DNA of 26,039 bases from AG25 sp035517615 (GTDB lineage: Bacteria; Gemmatimonadota; Gemmatimonadetes; Gemmatimonadales; GWC2-71-9): contig DATIYM010000059.1 in NCBI GenBank assembly GCA_035517615.1, positions 1 through 26,039 on the forward strand. Direction: 5' to 3'. Numbering within the stretch: the stretch's first letter is position 1; every line of letters starts with the position of its first letter. The position numbers were made by a program, and so were the translations under genes. The notes below the pieces were generated by a model that did no database searches, had not been told where the DNA came from, and saw only the letters and a program-made list of their open reading frames with translations. Of the stretch, positions 7,355 to 16,304 are shown in pieces.

Positions 7355-8404
7355 ATGATCATCGTCTTGCGACCGCACGTTACCGATGACGAGGTGAACC
7401 GTGTCGTCGATCAGGTGCGGCAGCTCGGACTCACGCCCCACGTCTCGCGCGGCGTGACCCGCACCATCATCGGGTGCATCGGCGACGAAGACCGGTTGCG
7501 CGAGGTGCCGTTCCTCTCGATGCCGGCGGTCGATACCATCCTCCCGATCGAGAAGCCCTACAAACTCGCCGCGCGCGAATTCACCGCGCGCGAGACGCAT
7601 GTGCGACTGGGGGCCGCGGTTATTGGTGACGGGAGCGTGCACGTGATCGCCGGGCCGTGCTCGGTGGAAGGACAGGCGATGCTGCTCGAGACCGCCACGG
7701 CCGTGAAAGCGGCGGGCGCGGTGGCGCTCCGCGGCGGTGCATTCAAACCGCGTACCTCTCCCTATTCGTTTCGCGGGCTCGGGCCCGCCGCGCTCGACAT
7801 GATGGTCGAGGCGCGTGCCGCGACCGGTCTGCCGGTGGTGACCGAAGTGCTCGATACCCGGCACGTGGCCCTCGTGGCCGCGCGGGCCGATTGCTTGCAG
7901 GTGGGCGCTCGCAACATGCAGAATTTCGCGCTGCTTACCGAAGTCGGCGATGCGGGCAAGCCCGTGCTCCTGAAACGCGGGCTCTCAGCCACACTGGAAG
8001 ATTTTCTGCTCGCCGCCGAATACATCCTTGCGCGCGGCAATCCCAACGTCATTCTCTGTGAGCGCGGCATTCGGACCTTCGAACGGGCTCTGCGAAATAC
8101 CCTCGACATCGGCGCGGTGCCGTACCTCAAGCAGGAGACCCATCTGCCGGTGCTCGTCGACCCGAGCCACGCGGCCGGACGGCGCGACCTGGTCCCGGCG
8201 CTGGCCCTCGCGGCGGTCGCGGCGGGCGCGGACGGACTCCTGATCGAGGTCCACCCGGATCCCGATCATGCCCGTTCCGATGGTGATCAGTCGCTCGACC
8301 TGGTGGGATTCGCTGCGCTGATGCAGCGAATTGCGGATATTGCGGAGGCGCTCGGCAGACCGGGGGCGGGAACCGCCCCGGCGTTGGCTAGGCAATCAGC
8401 GTGA
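7355..8404 (+). CDS. aroF: 3-deoxy-7-phosphoheptulonate (DAHP) synthase, type I-beta with N-terminal regulatory domain
   Basis: The enzyme condenses phosphoenolpyruvate and erythrose 4-phosphate, the first step of the shikimate pathway to Phe, Tyr and Trp. The 349-aa sequence matches the Thermotoga-type layout. A ferredoxin-like regulatory domain occupies residues 1-70 (MIIVLRPHVTDDEVNRVVDQ), which in that enzyme mediates Phe/Tyr inhibition. The TIM barrel follows, with AGPCSVEG (Cys102), KPRTSPYSFRGLG, QVGARNMQNF, LLKRGLSATLEDF, CERGIRTFE and DPSHAAGRRDLV, covering the metal, PEP and phosphate-binding residues. I use ATG 7355 because GAAAGGAG lies 6 bases upstream; an in-frame ATG at 7274 would add residues translated from the attenuator hairpin. 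The stop overlaps the convergent pilT-like gene by 17 bp. The aromatic leader peptide upstream suggests attenuation control in addition to feedback inhibition. Confidence 0.93.
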   Translation: MIIVLRPHVTDDEVNRVVDQVRQLGLTPHVSRGVTRTIIGCIGDEDRLREVPFLSMPAVDTILPIEKPYKLAAREFTARETHVRLGAAVIGDGSVHVIAGPCSVEGQAMLLETATAVKAAGAVALRGGAFKPRTSPYSFRGLGPAALDMMVEARAATGLPVVTEVLDTRHVALVAARADCLQVGARNMQNFALLTEVGDAGKPVLLKRGLSATLEDFLLAAEYILARGNPNVILCERGIRTFERALRNTLDIGAVPYLKQETHLPVLVDPSHAAGRRDLVPALALAAVAAGADGLLIEVHPDPDHARSDGDQSLDLVGFAALMQRIADIAEALGRPGAGTAPALARQSA

Positions 8405-10043
8405 CTTTGTGGCCTTTCGTCTTGAGCGACGCGAGGAGGCCGGATTTCTCGACCGACTTCATGTAGGCCTCATCGGGACTGATTTCCTTGCGCTCGACCA
8501 GATCCACCAGCGAATCGTTGAGCGTGATCATGCCCAGCTGCTTCGACGTCTGGATGATCGAGGGGATCTGAAACGTCTTCCCCTCGCGAATCAGATTCGA
8601 GATCGCGGGCGTCGTGAGCAGAATTTCCCGCGCCGCCACCCGTCCGCCGGCGATTTTCTTGCACAACGTCTGCGCGACGACGCCGCGCAACGACTCCGAT
8701 AGCATCACGCGAATCTGGGATTGGCGGTCGGCCGGAAACTGATCGATGATGCGGTCGACCGTCGATGCGGCCGTTGTCGTGTGCAGCGTGCCGAACACCA
8801 GGTGCCCGGTTTCCGCCGTTTCGATCGCGATCGCGATGGTCTCGAGATCGCGTAGCTCCCCCACGAGGAGAATATCCGGATCCTCGCGCAGGGCCGCCCG
8901 CAACGCCGACTTGAAGCTCTCCGTGTGCACGCCCACCTGGCGCTGCGTGATCACGCATTTCTTGTTCTCATGCACGAACTCGATGGGATCTTCGATCGTG
9001 ATGATGTGGTCGGTCCGTGTGCGGTTCACGAGGTCGATCATGCCGCAGAGCGTGGTCGATTTGCCGGACCCTGTCGGACCGGTCACGAGCACCAGGCCTT
9101 TGGTCAGGTAGCAGAGCTGCTGCACTTCCTTGCTCAACCCGAGCTGGTCCGCGGAGACGACCTGCATCGGGATCACGCGGAACACGGCAATCGGCCCCCT
9201 GCGATCGCGCGCCGCGTTGACGCGGAACCGCGCCAGCCCGCTGATCTCGTAGGCGAAATCAGAGTCGCCGCTCCGCTTCCATTCGTCGCGATTGCGCTCG
9301 GGCATGATGGCGAGGAGCATCTGCTCGAGCTGATCACCGGTGACCGGCGTGCCGGTTTGGCGCCGGATCTCGCCCTGGGTGCGAAACAGCGGTGGCTCGC
9401 TCACACGCAAGTGCAGGTCTGACGAATTCGATTGCACGAGCTGCTTCAATAATTCCCGCAGTGCGTGTTCCGGCCTGTCGTACTGGGGTGCGTTGAACTC
9501 CGCTGGATATCCGGCTGCGGCCAGTGGCGTGGGAGCGGGGGCCGCGGGTTTCGCGGCGCCAGCGGGACGGGTCACTTCGCGCGCCGGCGCCGCAGGTTCG
9601 GCGGCCGTCGAGCGTGCGCCGCGGTTCGCCCGCGTTGCGGGGGTTTGTTTCGCGGCGAGCGCCGGTGTCGTTGCGGGCGGCGCCGCGGGCGAGCGCGCGG
9701 GCTCGATCAGCGGCTCGGTACGCGCCGAGGGTGTGTGACCGGCGAGCGGCGCGACCACGGCCGTGAGTCGGCCCATTTCAGGCACGATCCGCACGCGGAC
9801 CAGCCCCCGATCGGCGACGTAGTCGAACTCCGTCTCGGCAAGCTTGTCGATGTGATCGGCCGAGTCGGAGGGCGCCACTTCGACGAGCAGCGCGTAGATG
9901 TGCTGATCCGTGAGCGGCTGCCGGCTGACTTTGCGGGGCTTCCCACCCTTGAGCATGGTGACGGGCTCGTCGGGCAGGAGGTACAGCTGGTCGCCCTGCT
10001 CGCGCAGCAGCACGTCGACGAACGGATCGATGCGCGCGCCCAT
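8388..10043 (-). CDS. pilT: PilT-family type IV pilus retraction ATPase with extra N-terminal domain
   Basis: Residues about 195-551 are a complete PilT-like secretion ATPase. It has an N-terminal PAS-like domain (SNSSDLHLRVSEPPLFRTQG), Walker A GPTGSGKST (322-330), an Asp box (IITIEDPIEF), Walker B with DPDILLVGELRDLETI, and a His box (GHLVFGTLHTT). The C-terminal motif AISNLIREGK corresponds to the PilT AIRNLIRE signature, which points to retraction rather than assembly (PilB). In front lies a second, degenerate copy of the N-terminal domain (residues 1-102: DPFVDVLLREQGDQLYLLPD through ETEFDYVADRGLVRVRIV), joined by a linker of about 85 residues rich in Ala and Pro. The total of 551 aa is far above the usual 340-380. 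The start ATG at 10043 overlaps the upstream stop (TGATG), so translation is probably coupled. It is the last gene of a three-gene operon and converges on the DAHP synthase gene. Confidence 0.88.
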   Translation of the reverse strand: MGARIDPFVDVLLREQGDQLYLLPDEPVTMLKGGKPRKVSRQPLTDQHIYALLVEVAPSDSADHIDKLAETEFDYVADRGLVRVRIVPEMGRLTAVVAPLAGHTPSARTEPLIEPARSPAAPPATTPALAAKQTPATRANRGARSTAAEPAAPAREVTRPAGAAKPAAPAPTPLAAAGYPAEFNAPQYDRPEHALRELLKQLVQSNSSDLHLRVSEPPLFRTQGEIRRQTGTPVTGDQLEQMLLAIMPERNRDEWKRSGDSDFAYEISGLARFRVNAARDRRGPIAVFRVIPMQVVSADQLGLSKEVQQLCYLTKGLVLVTGPTGSGKSTTLCGMIDLVNRTRTDHIITIEDPIEFVHENKKCVITQRQVGVHTESFKSALRAALREDPDILLVGELRDLETIAIAIETAETGHLVFGTLHTTTAASTVDRIIDQFPADRQSQIRVMLSESLRGVVAQTLCKKIAGGRVAAREILLTTPAISNLIREGKTFQIPSIIQTSKQLGMITLNDSLVDLVERKEISPDEAYMKSVEKSGLLASLKTKGHKVTLIA

Positions 10044-10534
10044 CAGTCGAGCGGCCGCGCGTACAGCACGTGCGCCGGGTTGATGTGATGCGTGGCCGCG
10101 TGCGTCCACACGGTGAAGAACGCGTCGCGCGAGCTGTTCAGATAATCGAGCAGACGGGATTGCTGTGGTGGCAGCTCGATGCTGGCCCAGCCGGCGAGCT
10201 CCTGGCCACCCGCCAGGACCAGCTCGAGACCGGCCATTTTCGCCGCGGAGAGGCGAGCCGGGTCCCGGATCGGTGCCTGGCGGTCGACCGCCAGGGAAAC
10301 GGTATGGCTCTTCGAGACCAGCAGCAGATCCGCCTGCCCCTCGGCGCGATCGGGCTTGAAGGCAAAGAACCCTTCTTCGCGGTTGAGCATTTCGAGCACC
10401 GTCTCGGCGCCGTCGTGCTGAGGCACACGTTCCATAACGAAAATGTGCCCGGAACGGGCGTCGCCCTGCGTGAGCAGAACGCGGGCGGCAACCGTGGTGG
10501 TGGGAAGCGCGAAAGCGCCTGCTAGGGACGGCAT
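10043..10534 (-). CDS. Conserved-looking protein of unknown function, 163 aa, in the pilT operon
   Basis: I do not recognise a family. The start ATG at 10534 lies 10 codons before VAARVLLTQGDARSGHIFVMER. It overlaps the end of the six-cysteine gene by 13 bp, and the stop overlaps the PilT-like start (TGATG). The predicted fold alternates strands and helices (LLLVSKSHTVSLAVDRQ, LELVLAGGQELAGWASIELP), with no signal peptide, membrane helix or obvious catalytic motif, so it is probably cytoplasmic. Position and tight coupling suggest it works with the PilT-like ATPase, possibly as a regulator or adaptor. That is inference from context only. Longer in-frame readings back to 10699 are out of keeping with the overlap pattern and run through the six-cysteine gene. 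Confidence 0.7.
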   Translation of the reverse strand: MPSLAGAFALPTTTVAARVLLTQGDARSGHIFVMERVPQHDGAETVLEMLNREEGFFAFKPDRAEGQADLLLVSKSHTVSLAVDRQAPIRDPARLSAAKMAGLELVLAGGQELAGWASIELPPQQSRLLDYLNSSRDAFFTVWTHAATHHINPAHVLYARPLD

Positions 10535-10788
10535 TGCACGCTCGCGGCCGCGATCCGAGTGCACTCGATCTCCTGATCCATCCCGCTTGCGATCGGTCCG
10601 CACGCGGTCGATTGCGCGCCTTCCATGGCGCCCTGCTGGGTCTGGCCGCGAGCGGTCGCGCAGTTCGTTTGGCCGTGGTAGTCCATGCACACCCGGCACT
10701 CGACCTTCGCGCGCGCCGTGGTCATGAAAAAGAACAACGCCGCCACGGCAAGAATGACGGCGATCGTGTACAGGGTGGAGGGTTTCAT
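10522..10788 (-). CDS. Small membrane-anchored six-cysteine protein, 88 aa
   Basis: The N-terminus is one hydrophobic helix (TLYTIAVILAVAALFFFM, residues 5-22) that serves as a signal anchor or signal peptide. A cysteine-rich exported tail follows with Cys31, 34, 43, 63, 76 and 86; CRVC resembles a thiol or metal-binding pair. I do not know the family. It is the first gene of an operon with the 163-aa protein and the PilT-like ATPase and overlaps the former by 13 bp. It is preceded by a recognisable promoter whose predicted start lies within a few bases of the ATG. Six cysteines could form three disulfides in the periplasm. A role near the pilus machinery is inferred only from the operon. Confidence 0.75.
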   Translation of the reverse strand: MKPSTLYTIAVILAVAALFFFMTTARAKVECRVCMDYHGQTNCATARGQTQQGAMEGAQSTACGPIASGMDQEIECTRIAAASVQCRP

Positions 10789-10797
10789 GCCGGCCCT

Positions 10798-10825
10798 AAG
10801 CTAAAATGACGTCCTCCGCTGTCAA
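10798..10825 (-). promoter_or_regulatory. Promoter of the pilT-like operon
   Basis: Minus strand: a perfect TTGACA (complement of 10820-10825), a 16-bp spacer, then TAGCTT (complement of 10798-10803), which keeps T1, A2 and T6. The predicted transcription start is 2-4 bases before the ATG at 10788, another leaderless-type arrangement similar to that of the aromatic leader ORF. Confidence 0.55.
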
Positions 10826-10905
10826 ACATTTGTGCTGCGGCGCCGCCACACGCGTGCGGGCAGTATGCGAGTGATTTCCACGACATCGGCGTCTTCGCGT
10901 CGCCC

Positions 10906-13590
10906 TCAGAGTAGCTGCCGGATGGTTGCCACGAGGTCGGCGGCTTCGACCGGCTTGGACAGCAGCTTCGCCGACAAATCCGATACCTGCCGGACCAGCT
11001 CCGGGGTCAGGTGTCCGGTCAGCATGATCGCGGGTGCTCGCTGGGCCTCCGGCACGGTGCGCAGCTCTTCCAAGAACGCCACGCCGCTCATCTCGGGCAT
11101 CCGGTAATCCGTGATCACGAGATCGGGAACGCGGGTGCGGACGAAGTCGAGCGCCTCGCGCGCATTCGCCACGGTCAGACAGGCATAGCCCGCCCGGCGC
11201 ACGATCTTGCCCAGTGCGGGGCGGAGCAGGGGATCGTCCTCGACGACGAGGATGACGCGCCGCGGCGGCTCGTTCAGCAGGCGCCGCGCCCGATCAATGA
11301 CGTCTTCGGCCGTGGTGGCGATTCCCGATCCGCCGTTCGCACCCTCGTCGCCGAGCGATCGCGCATCCACATCGGCCGCGAGCACGACGGGAGTATCGAA
11401 CAGCGCGGGATCGAGCTGGATCTGCTGCAGCACCTCGAGCCCGTGCATGTCGGACAGCTCGAGCCCCAGCACGACCAAATCGGCACGGTCACGCCGCAGC
11501 GCTTCGAGCGTGTCCGCTCCCGTTTCCGTCGACACGACGCGCCACCCCTCGGCGCCCGCGCGTGCCTGTGCCAGATGCTGCCAGTCGCGGTCGCTATGGG
11601 CGATCAGCACGAGCGGCGCCGCGGCGGGGTCGCGCGCAGGCGTGAGGCTCGCACCGGCTCCGACGTCGAGCGGCGCGAGCGGCAGGCGGACGAAGAACCG
11701 GGAACCCGATCCCACTTCGCTCTCCACCCACAGCTCGCCGCCGTGAGCGCGCGCGATATCACGTGAAATGGTAAGGCCGAGTCCCGCGCCTTCGTGCTCC
11801 CTGGTGCTCGAGCTGTCAAGCTGACGGAACGGTTCGAAAATGATCTCGCGCTGATCCTCCGGGATTCCCGGTCCGGTGTCAGCCACCTCGATAACGGCCG
11901 CATCGGCCTCGCGCCTCCACGCGACCTGCACGGTCGCTCCCCGGCGCGAGAACTTTACCGCGTTGGCGAGCAGGTGGACGAAAACCTGTTCGACGCGTTC
12001 GCGCATGCCAAGGACGGCGATCGGCTCGGCGGGAGGCGTGACCACCACCTGCACGTCCGCTTCCCGGGCGAACGTGGCCACCGCCTCGACGCTCGAGCGG
12101 ATGACGTCCGCGAGCGGCAGGGGAGCGAGCTCGAGCTGCATGCGTCCCGCGCCGCGCGGCGACACGTGCAGGAGATCGTTGACGAGCCCGATGAGGCGGT
12201 CGGTGTTGCGCTGCGCGATCTCGAGCAGCTCCCGCGCCGAATCGCTGACCGCGCCTCCCTTTTCTCCCAGGAGCGAGAGAGACGTGCTGATTGCCGTGAC
12301 CGGCGTCCGCAGCTCGTGGCTCACGAGGGAGACAAACTGCGACTTGGCCCGTTCGACCGCCGCTTCGTGGCTGACGTCGCGGTAGACGATGATCCAGCCA
12401 GCGCGCGCCGCGCCGTCCGTTGCGGGCACCGGGGCCACGACCCGCTCGTAGACGGCGGGACGAGGGTAAATCAACTCGACCCGGTCGTGCAGCGCGCTGT
12501 TGTGCGCGAGCGCCTGCTCCTGCGTGTCCAGCGATTCCGGTGCGGCGAACGAGCGCGCGAACAAGCGGCCGACGTCCCCGAGGGTCGCGTTCCCGAGCGT
12601 CTCCCGGGGGACCCCGAGCAGCGCGGCCATCGCGGCGTTGCCGCGGACAACGCGACGCTCCGCGTTGACGAGCATGACGGCCGCTGCACTGGTATCGACC
12701 AGGGTATCGAGCTGGTCGCGCTGCGCCTCTGTCGCGGCGAGCAACTGCGCGACATGGAGCGACACCTCGATCTGCCGGGCTCCGATGATCGCGAATCCGA
12801 GATCGTCATCCGTGTACGCTGCGTCCGCGGCGCGGCTGAAAACGAGCGTCCCGATGACGCGGTTCTCGAGCCGCAGCGGAACGATGAGCGTGGAGCCCGG
12901 CTCTCCGGGGTCGGCCGGAATGCCATGCTTCGCGGACACGTCCACCCGCGTGGGAGTGCCGGAGCGAATTACCGTCCCGATGGCGCCGTGCGAAATCGCG
13001 AACGTGTCGTCCCGCTCGACGACGGCTCCCTGAGCCCGGTCATAGAGCGTGCGCAGCGAATACGTCCCGCCCGAATCGTCCGCCAGCACCACGCTCGCAT
13101 ACTGGAAATCGAGTACGCGCTCGAACAGACTGAGGGCCGCGGCGAAGAGTTGCCGCATGTCGGTTGGGGGAGAGTCGAAGCGGATCTCCTCGAGCAACGC
13201 AAGCCGGTCCGGGAGCGAGCGCGCCGCGCCATGGGATGAAGGCTTCGGCGCCTCGTAGCCGCCGGCCAGGAGTTCCACGCGTGCCAGCGCGGCACGCGCG
13301 TGGCGCTGCTCCGCGTCGGTCGCGGTTCCCCGGCCGATCCAGCTCTGCGCTACCGTTTCGAGCTGCGCGGCCGCGTCGCGAACCGCCTGCGCGCCGCCCT
13401 GCGCTGCCGCTCCGCGCAGACCGAGTGCCGCCGCGTGGAGTGCTTCCGCGTGTTCCCGCGTGAAATTCGACTCGATCTGCTCGAGTGTGCGGCGCGCGCG
13501 CTCGACGCGCTCCGGAAGTCCGGCTGCGAACTCGTCGCGAGCCTCCGCGGAGACAATGGGTGGGGGTCCGGCCTGGCGTGGGAGTTTCAC
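10906..13590 (-). CDS. Soluble hybrid sensor histidine kinase, degenerate Hpt-GAF-PAS-HisKA-HATPase-pseudoREC-REC
   Basis: Domains in order: a helical Hpt-like domain (about 20-120) in which the phosphoacceptor position is Leu56 (AALGLRG against AAHSLTG in the paralog); GAF (about 130-295); PAS (about 300-410); HisKA with SHELRTP and His425; HATPase_c with ANAVKFS, DTGPGIP and GAGLGLTIS; a receiver-like domain whose phosphoacceptor position is Gly (VVLGLEL); and a full receiver with DDP and Asp828 (ITDYRMPEMSG) and a C-terminal Lys (LLSKPVE). There are no transmembrane helices, so it should sense a cytoplasmic signal. It is a diverged paralog of the neighbouring kinase: the helix after His has lost the DLLDLSRLEAG consensus (LLHVSPRGAG), and one N-box Asn is His (VFVHLL). 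The GTG start overlaps the upstream TGA (GTGA), the third coupled gene of the operon. Confidence 0.9.
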   Translation of the reverse strand: MKLPRQAGPPPIVSAEARDEFAAGLPERVERARRTLEQIESNFTREHAEALHAAALGLRGAAAQGGAQAVRDAAAQLETVAQSWIGRGTATDAEQRHARAALARVELLAGGYEAPKPSSHGAARSLPDRLALLEEIRFDSPPTDMRQLFAAALSLFERVLDFQYASVVLADDSGGTYSLRTLYDRAQGAVVERDDTFAISHGAIGTVIRSGTPTRVDVSAKHGIPADPGEPGSTLIVPLRLENRVIGTLVFSRAADAAYTDDDLGFAIIGARQIEVSLHVAQLLAATEAQRDQLDTLVDTSAAAVMLVNAERRVVRGNAAMAALLGVPRETLGNATLGDVGRLFARSFAAPESLDTQEQALAHNSALHDRVELIYPRPAVYERVVAPVPATDGAARAGWIIVYRDVSHEAAVERAKSQFVSLVSHELRTPVTAISTSLSLLGEKGGAVSDSARELLEIAQRNTDRLIGLVNDLLHVSPRGAGRMQLELAPLPLADVIRSSVEAVATFAREADVQVVVTPPAEPIAVLGMRERVEQVFVHLLANAVKFSRRGATVQVAWRREADAAVIEVADTGPGIPEDQREIIFEPFRQLDSSSTREHEGAGLGLTISRDIARAHGGELWVESEVGSGSRFFVRLPLAPLDVGAGASLTPARDPAAAPLVLIAHSDRDWQHLAQARAGAEGWRVVSTETGADTLEALRRDRADLVVLGLELSDMHGLEVLQQIQLDPALFDTPVVLAADVDARSLGDEGANGGSGIATTAEDVIDRARRLLNEPPRRVILVVEDDPLLRPALGKIVRRAGYACLTVANAREALDFVRTRVPDLVITDYRMPEMSGVAFLEELRTVPEAQRAPAIMLTGHLTPELVRQVSDLSAKLLSKPVEAADLVATIRQLL

Positions 13591-16304
13591 TGTGCGAGCA
13601 GCTGCCGCACTTCGGCAATGAGCGACTTCGGCTCAATCGGCTTGGCGGCGATCCGGGCGCTCAGGCGCTTCACCTGACGCGCCAGCTCCGGGGTCAGGTG
13701 CCCGGTGATCATGATGGCCGGGACCGCGGCCAGCGCGGCGTCCTTGCGCACCTCCTCGAGCAGCGCGAGCCCGCTGATTTCCGGCATCCGGAAATCGGTA
13801 ATGATGAGATCCGGCCGGCGCGCCCGCGCGATTTCCAACGCCTCCCGTCCGTTGCTGACCCCGATGCAGAAGTAGCCTGCTTTCCGCAGGAACCTGCTGA
13901 TCGTGGGACGGAGGATGGGATCATCTTCCACCATCAGTACCACCGGACGGCGCGGCTCGGCCAGGAGCTTCCGTGCGCGCTCGATCACCCCTTCTACGGT
14001 GGTCACGAGCTCCAGCCCTCCCTCGTCCTCGACCGCGGCATCAGCCTCCGCGGCGAGCACGACCGGAACGTCGAACAGCCGCGGGTCGACCTGGATCTGC
14101 TGCAGCACCGTGAGGCCGTGAAGATCGGACAGCTCGTGGGCGAGAATGAGGAGATCGGGCCGCTGCCGCTGCATGCTCACGAGGGCCGCGGCGCCGGTTC
14201 CCACGGTCGTGATCTTCCATCCGGCGGCTTCCGCGCGCGCACCGACGAGCCGCCGCCAGTCCGCGTCGCTGTGCGCGATCATCACGCTGTGGGGTTCCGT
14301 TCTCGTGGTCATCGGGCCGATTTCCGGTTCGTGCGGCGGCACGGTGGCCGCGAGCGGCAACACCATCACAAACCGCGACCCCAGTCCCACTTCGCTTTCC
14401 ACGCTGAGCTGCCCGCCAAGCGCCCGAACGATATCCCGCGAGATCGTGAGGCCCAGGCCCGCGCCTCCATGCTCGCGCGTGGTCGAGCTATCGAGTTGAC
14501 GGAATGGCTCGAAGATGGCGTCGAGGTGCTCCGTCGCGATTCCGGGTCCGTGGTCGCTCACGAGGACCGTGCCGGCATTACCCTCCCCGTGCCAGCGCAC
14601 CAGGACTTCCGCCCCGCGCGGAGAAAATTTGACGGCATTTCCGAGCAGGTTCACGATGACCTGCTCGACCCGGTCGCGAACCCCGAGCACCGCCACCGGA
14701 ACCGGCGGTGGCTCGAGCCTGACGGTAACGTCCTGCTCGCGGGCGAATCCCGCCACCGCGTCGACGCTCGCCTCGATCGCGGCGGCGAGCGCCACCGGCT
14801 CGGGGCGCAGTTCGAACCGCCCGGCCTCGAGGCGGGACAGATCGAGCAGATCGTTGATGAGCCGGATCAATCGATCCGTGTTGCGGTGCGCGATCTCGAG
14901 CAGCTCGCGGGCTTCTTCGCCGAATCCCCCGCCCGCTCCCGAGAGCAGCAGGGACAACGACGTCTTCACCGATGTCATTGGGGTGCGCAGCTCGTGGCTC
15001 ACGATCGAAACGAACTCCGACTTGGCGCGCTCGACCTCGACCTCGTGACTGACGTCGCGGTACAGCACGATGTGCCCCATGAGCGGGCCGGGTGCCCCCG
15101 ACGGGCGCACCGGCGCCACGACTCGCTGGTAGATGCCCCGGCGTGGGAACGTCAGCTCCACCCGGTCCCGCAGCGGCAGATCGCGAGTGAGCGCCTCCTC
15201 CTGTTTCGCGAGCGCGGCGCTGGTGACGAACGACGACGCGAGAAACCGGTGCACGCTCTCGAGCGGCGTCCCGAGCACCGTTTCCCGGGGAATGCCGAGC
15301 AGCTGCGCCATCGGCGCGTTGGCGTGGGCCACGCGCCGATCCGCCGCAACGAGCATGATGGCCGCGTCGCTCGCATCGATGAGCGCCTCGAGCTGATCGT
15401 GCTGCGCCTGGAGCGCCGCGTGATCCCGGGCGAGCGCCTCGCGCTGCTCGCTGATCGTGCTCAGCAGCTTCGAGTAGTAGAGAGACGTCTCGATCTGACG
15501 GCCCAGCACGACCGCCCAGTCGAGGTCCTCGTCTGTGTAGACCGATTCATCTTCGTGCCCGAAATTGAGCGTGCCGATCACGCGATCGTTTACGTGTAAC
15601 GGAACGATCATGGCGGAGATGCGCTTATCCGCCTCGAGCAGGATCCCCTCGCGGCCCGGCAGCGCGTCCACGCGGATCGGCCGGCCGGTGCGAATTGCCT
15701 CGCCGGTGATGCCCTGATGGATCGGGAATACGGCCTGGCTGCCGATGAAACCGCCCCGCGCCCGATCGTAAAGCGTGTGCATGGAATACGTGGTTGGCGG
15801 AGCGCCGGCGTCGATCAGTACCACGCTCGCGCGCCGGAAATCGAGCACGCGCTGCACCTTGAGAATGGCGCCGCGGAAAATCTCGTGCATGTCCGCGGCC
15901 GCGTGGATCAGCGACGTCAGCTCTCCCACGACCGCAAGCCGGGCGGCGGGCGAGCGCAGCCGTCCGACCGGCGCCGTGGCGCGGTACTCCCGCGCCGCCG
16001 CTTCGAGCTCCACGATTGCCGAGGACGCCGCGAGCCACTCGTCCGCCTGGATGGCGCCGCGCGCGAGCCATCCCCGAGTCAGGACCTCGAGATCGCTCGC
16101 AACATGGGCAAGCACATCGGCTCCGAAGCTGCCCGCCGTTCCCGTCAGCGAGTGCGCGGCCCGATAGAGCGCCTCGGCGTCCGGCGAGCGGAACGCGCTC
16201 TCCAAATGTCGTAGCGCTGCGCGCATGCTGTCGATTCTCGCGCCCAGGCTGTCGGCGAACTCGGCGCGAACTTGAACCAGAGGGTCCACACTGGTGTCGG
16301 TCAC
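13587..16304 (-). CDS. Soluble hybrid sensor histidine kinase, Hpt-GAF-PAS-HisKA-HATPase-pseudoREC-REC
   Basis: This 905-aa protein has the same architecture as its downstream paralog but keeps the canonical residues: Hpt with AAHSLTGTAGSFG (His51), GAF (about 140-300), a coiled linker, PAS (about 325-430), HisKA SHELRTP (His437), HATPase_c with the N-box VNLLGNAVKFS, DHGPGIA and GAGLGLTIS. A receiver-like domain follows in which the phosphoacceptor Asp is Ala (LLILAHEL), and then a receiver with Asp837 (ITDFRMPEISG). There is no signal peptide or membrane segment. A kinase, an Hpt and two receivers in one chain suggest an internal phosphorelay, probably passing phosphate to the separate receiver upstream or the divergent sigma-54 activator. 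The start is GTG within a GTGA overlap with the upstream receiver gene. Confidence 0.92.
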   Translation of the reverse strand: MTDTSVDPLVQVRAEFADSLGARIDSMRAALRHLESAFRSPDAEALYRAAHSLTGTAGSFGADVLAHVASDLEVLTRGWLARGAIQADEWLAASSAIVELEAAAREYRATAPVGRLRSPAARLAVVGELTSLIHAAADMHEIFRGAILKVQRVLDFRRASVVLIDAGAPPTTYSMHTLYDRARGGFIGSQAVFPIHQGITGEAIRTGRPIRVDALPGREGILLEADKRISAMIVPLHVNDRVIGTLNFGHEDESVYTDEDLDWAVVLGRQIETSLYYSKLLSTISEQREALARDHAALQAQHDQLEALIDASDAAIMLVAADRRVAHANAPMAQLLGIPRETVLGTPLESVHRFLASSFVTSAALAKQEEALTRDLPLRDRVELTFPRRGIYQRVVAPVRPSGAPGPLMGHIVLYRDVSHEVEVERAKSEFVSIVSHELRTPMTSVKTSLSLLLSGAGGGFGEEARELLEIAHRNTDRLIRLINDLLDLSRLEAGRFELRPEPVALAAAIEASVDAVAGFAREQDVTVRLEPPPVPVAVLGVRDRVEQVIVNLLGNAVKFSPRGAEVLVRWHGEGNAGTVLVSDHGPGIATEHLDAIFEPFRQLDSSTTREHGGAGLGLTISRDIVRALGGQLSVESEVGLGSRFVMVLPLAATVPPHEPEIGPMTTRTEPHSVMIAHSDADWRRLVGARAEAAGWKITTVGTGAAALVSMQRQRPDLLILAHELSDLHGLTVLQQIQVDPRLFDVPVVLAAEADAAVEDEGGLELVTTVEGVIERARKLLAEPRRPVVLMVEDDPILRPTISRFLRKAGYFCIGVSNGREALEIARARRPDLIITDFRMPEISGLALLEEVRKDAALAAVPAIMITGHLTPELARQVKRLSARIAAKPIEPKSLIAEVRQLLAQ

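Noticed and set aside
11794..15599. Long plus-strand ORFs (481 and 704 codons) opposite the two kinase genes
   Set aside because: They are antisense shadows of GC-rich genes with strong domain matches on the minus strand. Their translations are Arg/His/Gly-rich with no recognisable domain.
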